Shown: positions 34,341 through 44,210 of the stretch, piece by piece
Layout of the letters: each line of letters opens with the position of its first letter
Numbering within the stretch: the first letter of the stretch is position 1
DNA from: Celerinatantimonas yamalensis
GTDB lineage: Bacteria; Pseudomonadota; Gammaproteobacteria; Enterobacterales; Celerinatantimonadaceae
Direction: 5' to 3'
Length of the DNA: 64,000 nucleotides
Assembly: GCF_046054155.1 (NCBI RefSeq)
Contig: NZ_JBEQCT010000002.1
Coordinates: 434,001 to 498,000 of the forward strand
The notes under the pieces: model-generated
The model's database searches: none
What the model saw: only the letters and a program-made list of their open reading frames with translations
What the model was told of the DNA's origin: nothing
Program-made: the position numbers and the translations under genes

Positions 34341-36809
34341 CTAAATCTCCTGTTTCCAATTCAAGGTGCGCAAAATATCGGCAAACACACCCGCTGCGGT
34401 GACTGCACTGCCTGCACCGTACCCTCTTAAGACCAATGGCAGAGGCTGATAATAACGGCTGTAAAACGCCAATGCATTTTCACCGTCTTTGACTCGTTGC
34501 AGCGGATCGGCACCATCAATCATCTTAATGCGCACGGTGCAATGTCCATCATTAATTTCTCCAATATAACGCAATACTTTGTGCTGCTCTTGGGCGCTTG
34601 CAACTAACTGATTAAAGTACTCATCGGCTTGTTCAAGGCGCGCCATAAATGCATCCGTGCTACCACTTGTATCAAATTCAGGTGGCAGCGCAGGTTCAAC
34701 CACAATATCATCGAGATCCAACATCACACCAGCTTCACGGGCCAAAATCAATAATTTACGCGCCACATCCGTGCCCGCTAAATCATCGCGCGGATCAGGT
34801 TCAGTAAAGCCATTTTCGCGAGCTAAACGAGTCGCGTCAGAAAAACGCATTCCCTCATCCAACTTACCAAAGATATACGATAACGACCCAGACAAGATGC
34901 CATTAAAGCGTTGCAATTGATCGCCCGCCTTTAATAGGTTTTGCAAGTTTTCAATCACGGGTAAGCCAGCGCCAACATTTGTGTCGTAGAGAAACTTACG
35001 GCCATTTTCTAACGCGCGTTGGCGCAATTCACGGTAATAACTAATCGACCCAGTATTAGCCTTTTTATTGGCGGTAACCACATGAAAACCGCGACCCAAA
35101 AATTCACTGTATTGGCTGGCAATATCATCACTGCTGGTACAATCGACAACCACAGGGTTAATCAAGTGATTCGCACGCACGAGTTCACAGATCACCTGCA
35201 TATCAAACCCACCATTGGCACACTGAGCACCAAGCTCGTCTTGCCACTGGCTAAGATCAATACCGTTAGCGGCACTGATCATCGCTTTACTATTGGCGAT
35301 ACCGCACACACGAATACCAATCTGCTGCATTAATAGATGGCTTTGCTGAGCATATATTTGCTCAAGCAAGGCACTGCCAACCCCGCCACAACCAACCACA
35401 AATAGATCAATGTAATGGCGCGAATTGAATAGGTTTTGATGGCAAGCCCGAATCGCCTCTTCACTTTTATCATCAGCAACCACCGCCGAGATAGAACGCT
35501 CGGAGGAACCTTGGGCTATCGCGACAATATTGATAGAGACCTGTGCTAAGGCTGTAAAAAATCGCGCGGCAACACCTTTACTGGCACGCATCTCATCGCC
35601 AATAAGCGAGATAATTGCCAAATTATCAACCTGCTCGACAGGCTCCAATAATTGGTTTTTCAGCTCTAAGTTGAACTCGTCGCGCAGTGCCCGAATGGCA
35701 TGCATCGCATCAATACTATAAACACAAAAGCTAATGCTATATTCAGATGACGACTGAGTGATCAGTACGACCGAAATTTTCTGCTGCGCCATGCAGGAAA
35801 ACACTCGCCCACTCATTCCCGACATACCTTTCATACCGGGGCCTGAGACGGTCAGCATAGTGAGGTTACTTAAACTGGATAAGGCTTTGACCGCTTGTGG
35901 TGAGCGCGCAGCTTGGTGGGCATCAATCAACGTTCCGGGTAACTGGGGGCTGAAGGTATTTTTGATTAAGCAGGGAATTTGATACTGAGCAATGGGCGCA
36001 ATGGTCCGTGGATGTAGTACCTTGGCCCCAAAATAGGAAAGTTCCATTGCCTCAGCATAGCTTAGATGTGAGAGCAGTTTAGCATCTGCGACTAAACGTG
36101 GGTCGCAGTTATAGACACCATCCACATCGGTCCAGATCTCGCAACAATCGGCATCAAGGCAAGCAGCCAGCACCGCGGCGCTATAATCAGAGCCATTACG
36201 CCCCAATACCATCGGCGCACCTTGGCTATCACCTGCGGTAAATCCAGGCATTAAATAGATAAACGTTGCTTCAAGCGGGTGCTTAGCAAACCGCTCACGG
36301 CTGACATTAATATTTACGCTCGCTTGTAGGGGATCACCTTCTCCGGCAAATAACTGGCGTGGGTCAAGGATTTCAGTCGCTTGTTCACGGCTCGCTAACA
36401 GCGCCTGCATGCAGACCACCGAGAGCTGCTCACCCGATGCCAAAATAGCTGCCTGTGTCAGTTCAGGGCGACATTTAAGCATCTGCATACCTTGGCAATA
36501 TTGAGCCAGTTCGTGGAGTTTATTGGTCAGTTGTTGCTGCACCGATTGCAATGCAAAGGAAGGGTAAAGTTGGTGCAACGCCACAAATAGATCGGTAAAT
36601 ATCCGCTTAAAGTTATCCAGCGAGTACTGCACACTATCAGGGTTCTCAACATGCTCAATCAAAGCGACTAATTGATTGGTTATTCCCGCCGGCGCCGATA
36701 ATACCACTGCCACGCGACCTTGCTGATACGTATTTAAAACAATATCAGCAACTCGATTAAAGCGTTCAGCATCGGCCAGCGATGACCCACCAAACTTCAA
36801 AACCCTCAT
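34341..36809 (-). CDS. thrA: Bifunctional aspartokinase I / homoserine dehydrogenase I
   Basis: ThrA catalyses the first and third steps from aspartate to threonine. The 822-aa fusion has an N-terminal aspartokinase domain (VLKFGGSSLADAERF at 3-17, GRNGSDYSAA), central ACT domains that bind threonine for feedback inhibition (about 315-455), and a C-terminal homoserine dehydrogenase (VVGCGGVGSALL, TANKKANTG, ILSGSLSYIFGKLDEG). AGGAG lies 8 bases before the ATG. Transcription is controlled by the thrL leader and attenuator just upstream. Confidence 0.97.
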   Translation of the reverse strand: MRVLKFGGSSLADAERFNRVADIVLNTYQQGRVAVVLSAPAGITNQLVALIEHVENPDSVQYSLDNFKRIFTDLFVALHQLYPSFALQSVQQQLTNKLHELAQYCQGMQMLKCRPELTQAAILASGEQLSVVCMQALLASREQATEILDPRQLFAGEGDPLQASVNINVSRERFAKHPLEATFIYLMPGFTAGDSQGAPMVLGRNGSDYSAAVLAACLDADCCEIWTDVDGVYNCDPRLVADAKLLSHLSYAEAMELSYFGAKVLHPRTIAPIAQYQIPCLIKNTFSPQLPGTLIDAHQAARSPQAVKALSSLSNLTMLTVSGPGMKGMSGMSGRVFSCMAQQKISVVLITQSSSEYSISFCVYSIDAMHAIRALRDEFNLELKNQLLEPVEQVDNLAIISLIGDEMRASKGVAARFFTALAQVSINIVAIAQGSSERSISAVVADDKSEEAIRACHQNLFNSRHYIDLFVVGCGGVGSALLEQIYAQQSHLLMQQIGIRVCGIANSKAMISAANGIDLSQWQDELGAQCANGGFDMQVICELVRANHLINPVVVDCTSSDDIASQYSEFLGRGFHVVTANKKANTGSISYYRELRQRALENGRKFLYDTNVGAGLPVIENLQNLLKAGDQLQRFNGILSGSLSYIFGKLDEGMRFSDATRLARENGFTEPDPRDDLAGTDVARKLLILAREAGVMLDLDDIVVEPALPPEFDTSGSTDAFMARLEQADEYFNQLVASAQEQHKVLRYIGEINDGHCTVRIKMIDGADPLQRVKDGENALAFYSRYYQPLPLVLRGYGAGSAVTAAGVFADILRTLNWKQEI

Positions 36810-36832
36810 GGATAACTACTCCTGATTTTTAT

Positions 36833-36863
36833 AAAAAAAAGGCCCGTCGTGTGACGGGCCTTT
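36833..36863 (-). terminator. thr operon attenuator hairpin
   Basis: Read on the minus strand, GGCCCGTC and GACGGGCC arms, extended by A-T pairs, enclose ACAC and run into a stretch of eight T's. It lies between thrL and thrA as the terminator of the attenuation control. Confidence 0.9.
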
Positions 36864-36883
36864 AATCATTCGTGATGTTACGA

Positions 36884-36955
36884 TCAGCCCGCTTCGCTCC
36901 CAATAATGGTGCGAATGGTGGTGGTAATAATGATCAGGCTAGTGATGTGTAACAT
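36884..36955 (-). CDS. thrL: thr operon leader peptide
   Basis: This 23-codon frame begins ATG TTA CAC and ends TGA just before the attenuator. It contains seven isoleucine and five threonine codons, including a run of three ACC. Ribosome stalling on these codons when charged tRNA-Thr or tRNA-Ile is scarce would prevent terminator formation and allow thrABC transcription. The sequence is shorter than most gene finders report. Confidence 0.93.
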   Translation of the reverse strand: MLHITSLIIITTTIRTIIGSEAG

Positions 36956-37322
36956 AAACGACCTCATAAGAAACTTCCTTTACCTTTCATTAGTTAGAGG
37001 AAATTGTCAAGCGCAAATCCCGCAGACACTAGTGATCAAAAGTTTAACTCATCACATAATCATTTATGAAAAAGCCATATCACCAAATAAATAGCTGGCT
37101 AGATGATGCGTTAACCGAGAATACGTTGAGTCATGGTAAAATGTTCAGCATCATCCGCTACGTCCTTTTATTACCTATTAACTACATCGATGCTCGTTGG
37201 CTGCATAGTTTATCTAATCTACGACTTTTCAGAACATTTCAAGATACATGCTTATTGATAAAAAATAGACTAAAGTGATCAAAGGCAGATCGTTATTTAT
37301 TCATTTTCAAAGGAGAGCAGCA
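36956..37322. other. Intergenic region between thrL and the next plus-strand gene
   Basis: The part next to thrL should hold the thr promoter. A minus-strand TTGACA at 37010-37005 is a candidate -35 element, but I see no good -10 at normal spacing. A 70-codon plus-strand frame (37066-37278) has no recognisable homology or ribosome site. Confidence 0.45.
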
Positions 37323-37856
37323 ATGCATTGGATGATGCAGCGTTGGATGATTTGTTGCTTAATGGTGCCTTTGCCCATGGTTTATGCCCAGATACGTCCT
37401 TCCAACCAGCAGCCTGTTCGTCAGCCCCCAAGTAGGGTGTTTTTTACCGAATATAACAAAACGACCCACAGCGCCAATGGGGTATATATTCAAACACTGC
37501 CAGAGGCGATCTCCGGCGGCTATCAGCAGCAATTGCCACGACATCTTAATTGGTTTATCGAAGCCGGCGTCAAATCACTTAGTGACACGCAATTAGTCGA
37601 TATTGCCTCACTATTTGGGGTAAATCTATCAGCGGGAATACGCTATCAACCGCTTTCAAAACTGACTTTATCAGGGTCGGTCAACCAGCACCATTACCCT
37701 GATACATTAAACCACAATGATGCTGTATCAATGCGTGTCGCGGGTACTTATCTACTTTATCAGCAGTTCGAACTAAACGCTCATTACGCCTTTTTTAACC
37801 CCTTACCACTGCAAGATACCAATCAATTCGGTCTTGATCTGCACTATAACTTTTAA
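37323..37856 (+). CDS. Predicted small outer-membrane beta-barrel protein
   Basis: I do not recognise a named family. The 177-aa product has a signal peptide (about 1-22, cut after VYA), a proline-rich start of the mature part, then alternating polar and apolar strands (NLSAGIRYQPLSKLTLSGSV, FELNAHYAFF). It ends in a C-terminal phenylalanine (LDLHYNF), the usual signature for BamA-assembled barrels. The start at 37323 is chosen because AGGAGA lies 7 bases upstream. It converges and overlaps by 4 bases with the DUF3293 gene. Confidence 0.65.
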   Translation: MHWMMQRWMICCLMVPLPMVYAQIRPSNQQPVRQPPSRVFFTEYNKTTHSANGVYIQTLPEAISGGYQQQLPRHLNWFIEAGVKSLSDTQLVDIASLFGVNLSAGIRYQPLSKLTLSGSVNQHHYPDTLNHNDAVSMRVAGTYLLYQQFELNAHYAFFNPLPLQDTNQFGLDLHYNF

Positions 37857-38323
37857 AACTTCCGTGCTAAACGAACATAACGAACGGGTTGAACCTGCCA
37901 AAAATTCTGCACATTTCCAAGCGCTATACATGCTCGCTGACCCACACAATCAACCAGTGACAATGAATGCGCATCAACGTTGTAAATCGACAATTGCCGC
38001 ATTCGCTGAGCTAAACGACGTCCTTTGATCTCAACAACTGGGCAATAGCAACTCAATTCGCCATGGGAATCGTCGAGCGCACAGCCCCACACCAGCTGAT
38101 AAGGCCAGCGCAACTGCCCAAGCAATCGCATCAATGCCAAATGACGATGATGATTAAGCCGTCGCGCAACGATTTGTCCATAGGGATTTGCCGCCGTTAT
38201 AATAATCCCGGCCGGCCAACAGATGGGTTGTTTAGCGATTAAATCCAGCTGCTGATAGTTTTGCCATAACGCCTCGTCGTGTGGCTGAGAAGGCTGAATA
38301 TGTTGTATGTAATTTTCTTTCAT
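37853..38323 (-). CDS. DUF3293 domain protein
   Basis: The 156-aa protein has the DUF3293 pattern, including GIIITAANPYGQ, a conserved NHHRHLALMRLLGQL block and the LVDC segment. The function of the family is not known. It has no signal peptide or membrane segment. It is convergent with the small barrel gene and divergent from arcA. Confidence 0.68.
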   Translation of the reverse strand: MKENYIQHIQPSQPHDEALWQNYQQLDLIAKQPICWPAGIIITAANPYGQIVARRLNHHRHLALMRLLGQLRWPYQLVWGCALDDSHGELSCYCPVVEIKGRRLAQRMRQLSIYNVDAHSLSLVDCVGQRACIALGNVQNFWQVQPVRYVRLARKF

Positions 38324-38608
38324 TATTTGGGATTGACTTGTATCAATAAGACGTTAAAAATTTGCAACCTAAGCATCCCTCAAGTTGTTATGTCTGTGTT
38401 AAGTACTTAGAATAGCACCATTAGATATATGAATTATTTATCGGATCATCAATAGTATGACGCGTCACTCTGCAAACTGGAATTATTTACCTATCTGGCA
38501 GGTGTAACACAACATCAACAATCACATGATCCGCTATGGGTGGCAGGCCCAATCAGCAGTCCAGCCACGACGTAACTATTTCCATTTATATTTTGATTGA
38601 GGAAGACC

Positions 38609-39325
38609 ATGACACCAAATATTTTGATCGTCGAGGATGAACTGGTCACACGGAATACCCTAAAAAGTATTTTTGAAGCTGAAGGTTACCAGGTGTTAGA
38701 AGCCAATGATGGTGCAGAAATGAACGATTTGTTGGCTAACAACACTGTTCATCTGATTATTATGGATATCAACTTACCCGGCAAAAATGGGTTATTACTG
38801 GCCCGTGAACTCCGGGACAAAGAACAAATTGCCCTGATGTTTTTAACCGGTCGTGATAATGAAGTTGATAAGATTTTAGGGCTTGAAATTGGAGCTGATG
38901 ATTACATCACCAAACCTTTCAACCCTCGTGAGTTAACCATTCGGGCCCGCAACCTGCTTAACCGAACTATCAATGCACAAGCTCCTCTAGAAGAGGGCCA
39001 TGGTGTTGAGACGTATCGCTTTAATGGTTGGACACTCGACATTAATAGCCGCTCACTGATCAGTCCCAATGATGATCACTACAAACTGCCACGCAGTGAA
39101 TTTAGAGCCATGTTACACTTTGTCGAAAATCCCGGACAAATTCAAACTCGCGCCGATCTGCTGAAAAAAATGACTGGGCGAGAGCTTAAACCGCATGACC
39201 GCACCGTTGATGTCACGATTCGGCGCATCCGCAAGCACTTTGAGTCGATCCCCGAAACACCCGAGATCATCGCCACAATCCATGGTGAAGGTTATCGATT
39301 CTGTGGTGACTTAGAACAAGATTAA
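38609..39325 (+). CDS. arcA: Two-component response regulator ArcA
   Basis: ArcA is the aerobic respiration control regulator, activated by the quinone-sensing kinase ArcB. The 238-aa protein has a receiver domain with acidic pocket ED and phospho-acceptor D53 (IIMDINLPGKNGLLL), GADDYITKPFNPREL, and an OmpR-type winged helix (DRTVDVTIRRIRKHFES, HGEGYRFCGDL). The start at 38609 has GAGGAAG 4 bases upstream and gives exactly the Escherichia length. The gene is monocistronic with its own terminator. arcB is not in the window. Confidence 0.97.
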   Translation: MTPNILIVEDELVTRNTLKSIFEAEGYQVLEANDGAEMNDLLANNTVHLIIMDINLPGKNGLLLARELRDKEQIALMFLTGRDNEVDKILGLEIGADDYITKPFNPRELTIRARNLLNRTINAQAPLEEGHGVETYRFNGWTLDINSRSLISPNDDHYKLPRSEFRAMLHFVENPGQIQTRADLLKKMTGRELKPHDRTVDVTIRRIRKHFESIPETPEIIATIHGEGYRFCGDLEQD

Positions 39326-39327
39326 CG

Positions 39328-39357
39328 AAAACCCGCTGTTAACAGCGGGTTTTTTTC
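39328..39357 (+). terminator. Rho-independent terminator after arcA
   Basis: ACCCGCTG and CAGCGGGT arms enclose TTAA and are followed by seven T's. Confidence 0.9.
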
Positions 39358-39499
39358 TCAACATCTAACAGGGTTTAAGTAATTTATAAAATTTTGATCA
39401 ACGTTGGATTTGTTGTAATTTTTCTACATAACTAAATCGATTCAATTCTGTATAATAGTCCATATCTACGACTAAACTTATCATCTGGAGAGACCTTCC

Positions 39500-40912
39500 A
39501 TGAAAAAAACTAAGATCGTTTGTACTATCGGCCCAAAATCCGAGTCAAAAGAGAAGCTGACTCAATTGGTTAAAGCCGGCATGAACGTTATGCGCCTGAA
39601 CTTCTCTCATGGTGACTATGAAGAACATGGTGCACGTATCAACACGATTCGCGAAGTAATGGCTGAAACAGGCAAAACTATCGCGATTTTGCTTGATACC
39701 AAAGGCCCTGAAATCCGCACTATGAAACTTGAAGGTGGCCAAGACGTTTCTTTAAACGCCGGCCAAGAGTTTACCTTTACCACCAATCAAAGCGTCATTG
39801 GGAATAACGAACGTGTTGCCGTTACCTACTTAGGCCTTGCCCATGACTTAAATGTCGGCAACATGGTACTCGTTGATGATGGTCTGTTAGAAATGGAAGT
39901 CATCGCCGTCACCGAAGAAGACGTCACTTGTAAAGTACTGAACAATGGTGACTTGGGTGAAAATAAAGGGGTTAACCTACCAAGCGTAAGCGTCTCACTG
40001 CCTGCACTAGCTGAAAAAGACAAACGCGATCTGATCTTTGGTTGCGAACAAGACGTTGATTTTATTGCCGCTTCATTTATTCGTAAAAAAGAAGATGTAT
40101 TAGAAATTCGTGAGCTGCTGAAAAATAACGGCGGCGAAAATATCCAGATCATCTCAAAAATTGAAAGCCAAGAAGGGGTTGATAATTTCGAAGAAATTTT
40201 AGCCGCATCGGATGGCATCATGGTCGCCCGTGGTGACTTAGGCGTTGAAATCCCAGTTGAAGAAGTGATCTTCGCGCAAAAAATGATGATCGAAAAATGT
40301 AATCGCGCTCGTAAAGTCGTCATTACCGCGACCCAAATGCTCGATTCAATGATCAAAAACCCTCGTCCAACACGCGCCGAAGCAGGTGATGTCGCCAATG
40401 CGATTTTAGATGGTACGGATGCAGTCATGCTCTCTGGTGAATCAGCGAAAGGCAAATACCCAGTTGAAGCAGTCACCATCATGTCAACCATCTGTGAGCG
40501 AACTGATGCGGTAATGCCTTCTCAGTTAGATCCAGCACACGATAGCGGTCGTCTACGCATCACTGAAGCGGTCTGTAAAGGTGCGGTTGAAACGTCTGAA
40601 AAATTAAGTGCTCCACTGATTATTGTGGCGACCCAAGGCGGTAAATCAGCTAAATCTGTGCGTAAATATTTCCCACAAGCAAACATCTTGGCGATTACCA
40701 CCAATACCAAAATTGCTAAACAGTTATCACTGTCTAAAGGGGTTTATCCTTATGTTGTCGATGCTATTGACAGCACAGATAGCTTCTACCAATTAGGTAA
40801 AGAAATTGCTTTAGAAACAGCGCTTGCCAACAAAGGTGATATTGTCATTATGGTTTCTGGCGCGCTGGTCCCATCTGGCACCACGAATACCGCCTCTGTT
40901 CATGTTCTTTAA
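39500..40912 (+). CDS. pykF: Pyruvate kinase I
   Basis: PykF makes pyruvate and ATP from phosphoenolpyruvate and ADP. The 470-aa protein has MKKTKIVCTIGPKSES, LNFSHGDYEEH, the catalytic ISKIESQEGVDNF, MVARGDLGVEIP and the signature ITATQMLDSMIKNPRPTRAE. A C-terminal domain binds the activator fructose 1,6-bisphosphate. Length and sequence match the Escherichia PykF type rather than PykA. GGAGAG lies 10 bases before the ATG, and a TATAAT at 39451-39456 is a plausible -10 element. Confidence 0.97.
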   Translation: MKKTKIVCTIGPKSESKEKLTQLVKAGMNVMRLNFSHGDYEEHGARINTIREVMAETGKTIAILLDTKGPEIRTMKLEGGQDVSLNAGQEFTFTTNQSVIGNNERVAVTYLGLAHDLNVGNMVLVDDGLLEMEVIAVTEEDVTCKVLNNGDLGENKGVNLPSVSVSLPALAEKDKRDLIFGCEQDVDFIAASFIRKKEDVLEIRELLKNNGGENIQIISKIESQEGVDNFEEILAASDGIMVARGDLGVEIPVEEVIFAQKMMIEKCNRARKVVITATQMLDSMIKNPRPTRAEAGDVANAILDGTDAVMLSGESAKGKYPVEAVTIMSTICERTDAVMPSQLDPAHDSGRLRITEAVCKGAVETSEKLSAPLIIVATQGGKSAKSVRKYFPQANILAITTNTKIAKQLSLSKGVYPYVVDAIDSTDSFYQLGKEIALETALANKGDIVIMVSGALVPSGTTNTASVHVL

Positions 40913-40937
40913 GAACCATATAGAGATATAATCCATG

Positions 40938-40969
40938 AAAGCCAATCAGCGGTATTGATTGGCTTTTTT
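40938..40969 (+). terminator. Rho-independent terminator after pykF
   Basis: GCCAATCA and TGATTGGC arms enclose a 7-base loop and are followed by six T's. Confidence 0.87.
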
Positions 40970-41162
40970 AATATAAATACGACTAAAATTCAAATAGATA
41001 GCATGGTTCATCGGCGCTTTGGCCCCAGCCAATAGACAGATGGTCAGTGTGCTTATTCACCCCTCAAAAAATTGTCGACACTCCTGATAAAAATCTCGCC
41101 AATCAATTTGAATAGGACTATGATTCCGCCCAGCTAAATTCCAAGTCCTTACATCTCTCACA

Positions 41163-42356
41163 ATGCAGCATAAACACTTAGAATGGTCAGTTTGGTTCCC
41201 GGTCATGAGCTTGGCCGTCGCGGCGTTCATCTTTAGTACATCTGAATTTATGCCAGTTGGCTTGCTGAGCAATATTGGACAAACGTTCCATTACTCACCG
41301 GCACACACAGGACTCATCATCACCATTTATGCTTGGACAGTTTCACTAACGTCTCTTCCTTGCATGCTATTAACTGGCCATATGGAACGCCGACAGCTAC
41401 TGATTTGGGTCTTCGTCGGGTTTATTCTGAGCCACATTCTATCTGCCGTTGCTTGGAGTTTTTGGATCTTAGTTATATCGAGGATCGGCGTTGCGGTGAC
41501 TCATGCTATTTTTTGGGCAATAACCGCATCCCTAGCAATGCGAGTTGCGCCACAAGGGCACACAACAAAAGCGCTCACAATGCTGGTTTTAGGGACATCA
41601 TTAGCCACTATTTTAGGTTTACCATTAGGACGGATGCTGAGCCAAGCAATTAACTGGCGATGGGCCTTTTTATCCATCGGAGTATTAGCAAGTATCGGTC
41701 TGTTACTTATTAAACAATATCTGCCCCCATTAGCCAGTAAAAACAAAGCAGTCTTTCATACTCTGCCCACACTACTCAAACGCCCCGCCCTGATGAGTTT
41801 GTATGCGCTCACACTGCTATTAACAACAGCACACTTTTGTGCGTATGGCTATATTGAACCCTTTATTGTGTATATCGCTCATGGTAGTGCCAATTTTGCA
41901 ACAGCCATCTTATTTATATTTGGGATAGCTGGAATACTCGCCAGCAGTTTATTTTCGCCACTGAATCGTTATCCATTTGCTTTGCTTGCAGGTTCCATCG
42001 CGCTGCTCGCCCTGTCGACCTATTTACTGCTACCGCTAGCCACAACACGGGGCCCCTTACTCACCTTGATATTATTGTGGGGATTAGCTATCACATGGAT
42101 TGGTTTATGTTTACAGATCCGCATTCTTAAACTGGCCGATGATGCAGCTGATTTAGCAACATCGATTTTTTCGACAGTTTATAATATCGGAGTAGGCGCA
42201 GGGGCCTTAATCGGTCAGCAAATGATTATGAAACTGGGTTTAGCGCATATTGGCGAGTCAGCCGCACTACTGGCACTGTTAGGGTTGGTATGTTATTACT
42301 TCGTAAACGGCTATTCTTCGATGCACTCACCATTAGCCCATCATAAAATCCATTAA
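41163..42356 (+). CDS. sotB: SotB-type MFS efflux transporter
   Basis: This is a 12-helix inner-membrane exporter of 397 aa. It follows Escherichia SotB (sugar efflux) closely: LAVAAFIFSTSEFMPVGLLS at the start, MERRQLL, ISRIGVAVTHAIFWAITASL and VLGLPLGR-type (here ILGLPLGRMLSQ). RPALMSLYALTLLLTTAHF, YIEPFI and YNIGVGAGALIG also match. SotB exports arabinose and other sugars; the substrate here is inferred. It stands alone between pykF and the OlsF-like gene. Confidence 0.88.
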   Translation: MQHKHLEWSVWFPVMSLAVAAFIFSTSEFMPVGLLSNIGQTFHYSPAHTGLIITIYAWTVSLTSLPCMLLTGHMERRQLLIWVFVGFILSHILSAVAWSFWILVISRIGVAVTHAIFWAITASLAMRVAPQGHTTKALTMLVLGTSLATILGLPLGRMLSQAINWRWAFLSIGVLASIGLLLIKQYLPPLASKNKAVFHTLPTLLKRPALMSLYALTLLLTTAHFCAYGYIEPFIVYIAHGSANFATAILFIFGIAGILASSLFSPLNRYPFALLAGSIALLALSTYLLLPLATTRGPLLTLILLWGLAITWIGLCLQIRILKLADDAADLATSIFSTVYNIGVGAGALIGQQMIMKLGLAHIGESAALLALLGLVCYYFVNGYSSMHSPLAHHKIH

Positions 42357-42452
42357 ATGGTTTTGTGGCAATGCCACAAAATTGCCATAAATATGTTACT
42401 TGAATGTCATCAACTGTTTGTAGTCTGAAATGGCTAAATCAGGAGGATGGCT

Positions 42453-44174
42453 ATGTTTTCTGTTGATCAAATTATGCAGGAACACTTTCCGGCGCTGCAG
42501 GATAAGCCGCGCCGCTACTCGCTACTTAAGCGAGTGCTAAGTAAAGTACTGTTTGAGGAAACGTTTCAAAGTTTTGAACAACGCTACCCGCAGTTAAAAG
42601 GGTTGGCATTCATTGAACAAGCTTTCGCCGAGCTGGACTTTAGTTACCAGCTATCGAGTAGTCACCGTGAGCGGATCCCAACCGAGGGAGCTGTTATTAT
42701 TGTTGCTAACCACCCTATCGGCTCGCTTGATGGCTTGGCACTGTTGCACTTAGTCGGACAAATACGCAGTGATGTAAAAATTATTGCCAACCAAATGTTG
42801 TCTAGCATTACCCCCCTTGAATCACTCTTATTACCCGTGGATAACATGACGAGCAAGACACGCCGTCAACAGCTGGAAGGGTTGCACAACCATTTAGACA
42901 ATCAAGGCGCATTAATTGTCTTTCCAGCCGGTGAAGTCTCGCGTTGGAAAAACTTACGCCAGCGCGATTGCCGTTGGCAAAGAGGTTTTGTCAAAATAGC
43001 AGATAAAAGCAAAGCGCCGATCTTGCCGGTCTATGTCAAAGCCCGCAATAGCTCTCTATTTTACCTGTGTTCGATGCTGAATAAATCACTGTCAACAATA
43101 TTACTGGTTCGCGAGCTTTTTTGGCACCAAGGGCAAACCATTGAGATGGTGATTGGCGAGCCGATCCCCCACCAAAGTTACCGCCACTTGACTCTGGATC
43201 TCGCTACTCGTGCGCAGCTATTACGTAAGCACACCTATCGAATTGGCGCTGGTAAACCCGGATTATTTCAAACTGAGTCAGCGGTTGCTCACCCACAATT
43301 ACGCTCTACGTTAACCCAAGCGATTGAACAGTGTGAAAAATTAGGTGAAACCCCAGATGGTCAACAGATTTATTTGTCTGAAGGCAACCATCCTGAGGGA
43401 CTTCTCGCCGAATTAGGCCGTTTGCGCGAGCAATCATTTCGAGCCGTCGGTGAAGGAACCGGCCAACGCAGTGATACCGACCACTATGATGCCCAATACA
43501 TGCATCTAATTTTATGGCATCCCGACGATCAGCAGATTGTCGGTGCTTATCGACTCGCAGACAGCCGTAAAATCATTGCAGAAGATGGCTTAGATGGGCT
43601 CTATAGTCATACGCTATTTGAATACCAGCAACAAGACTGTACATTCTTACAGCACGGATTAGAACTTGGCCGTAGCTTTGTGCAGCCTCGCTATTGGGGA
43701 CGTCGTAGTTTAGATTACTTATGGCTAGGACTCGGTGCCTTTTTAGCTAATCGCCCGAATTACCGTTACCTGTTCGGCCCAGTCAGCATCAGCGCTAGCT
43801 TGCCGCAACCGGCTCGTGATCTATTGGTCTATTTTTATCAGCGCTATTTTCCGGCTGATTTTAGTTTGGCCCGCTCTCGCAACCCTTACTTATTGGAGCA
43901 ACAGATCCAACATAATCTGAGTTTAACCTTTCAAGGTGATGACTATCAGCAAGATTTTGCCTTGCTCAAAGGTGCTCTGACTAACATGGGTTGTGCCATT
44001 CCAACCTTGTATAAACAATACACCGAACTATGCCAACCGGGCGGTGTACAATTTATTGACTTTAATATTGATCCTGATTTCAAACAATGTGTCGATGGGT
44101 TAGTTCTGGTCGATATTACTCAGCTTAAAGCGAGTAAATACAAGCGCTATATTAGCTATCACCAACACACATAA
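42453..44174 (+). CDS. olsF: Bifunctional acyltransferase, OlsF-like (ornithine lipid synthesis)
   Basis: The 573-aa protein fuses two acyltransferases. The N-terminal half (about 30-260) is PlsC-like, with ANHPIGSLDG and FPAGEVSRW in place of FPEGTRS. The C-terminal half (about 300-560) is a GNAT-like OlsB/hemolysin domain with LGRLREQSFRAVGEG, DHYDAQYMHLIL and ELGRSFVQPRYWGRRSLDYLW. OlsF proteins in Serratia and Flavobacterium make ornithine lipids with one polypeptide, so this is the likely product, useful under phosphate limitation. The ATG at 42453 is preferred because AGGAGG lies 6 bases upstream; the ATG at 42447 directly abuts that site. Confidence 0.75.
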   Translation: MFSVDQIMQEHFPALQDKPRRYSLLKRVLSKVLFEETFQSFEQRYPQLKGLAFIEQAFAELDFSYQLSSSHRERIPTEGAVIIVANHPIGSLDGLALLHLVGQIRSDVKIIANQMLSSITPLESLLLPVDNMTSKTRRQQLEGLHNHLDNQGALIVFPAGEVSRWKNLRQRDCRWQRGFVKIADKSKAPILPVYVKARNSSLFYLCSMLNKSLSTILLVRELFWHQGQTIEMVIGEPIPHQSYRHLTLDLATRAQLLRKHTYRIGAGKPGLFQTESAVAHPQLRSTLTQAIEQCEKLGETPDGQQIYLSEGNHPEGLLAELGRLREQSFRAVGEGTGQRSDTDHYDAQYMHLILWHPDDQQIVGAYRLADSRKIIAEDGLDGLYSHTLFEYQQQDCTFLQHGLELGRSFVQPRYWGRRSLDYLWLGLGAFLANRPNYRYLFGPVSISASLPQPARDLLVYFYQRYFPADFSLARSRNPYLLEQQIQHNLSLTFQGDDYQQDFALLKGALTNMGCAIPTLYKQYTELCQPGGVQFIDFNIDPDFKQCVDGLVLVDITQLKASKYKRYISYHQHT

Positions 44175-44182
44175 GCGATTCG

Positions 44183-44210
44183 ATACCGGCCTCACAAAAG
44201 GTCGGTATTT
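44183..44210 (+). terminator. Probable terminator after olsF
   Basis: ATACCGGCC and GGTCGGTAT arms (one G-T pair) enclose 8 bases; only three T's follow. Confidence 0.5.

Noticed and set aside
37066..37278. A 70-codon frame upstream of the small barrel gene
   Set aside because: No ribosome site and no recognisable domain; the overlapping frame at 36906-37094 runs opposite thrL.
39826..40491. A long 221-codon minus-strand frame
   Set aside because: It lies wholly inside pykF on the other strand and is serine-rich, a typical shadow of a highly expressed gene.
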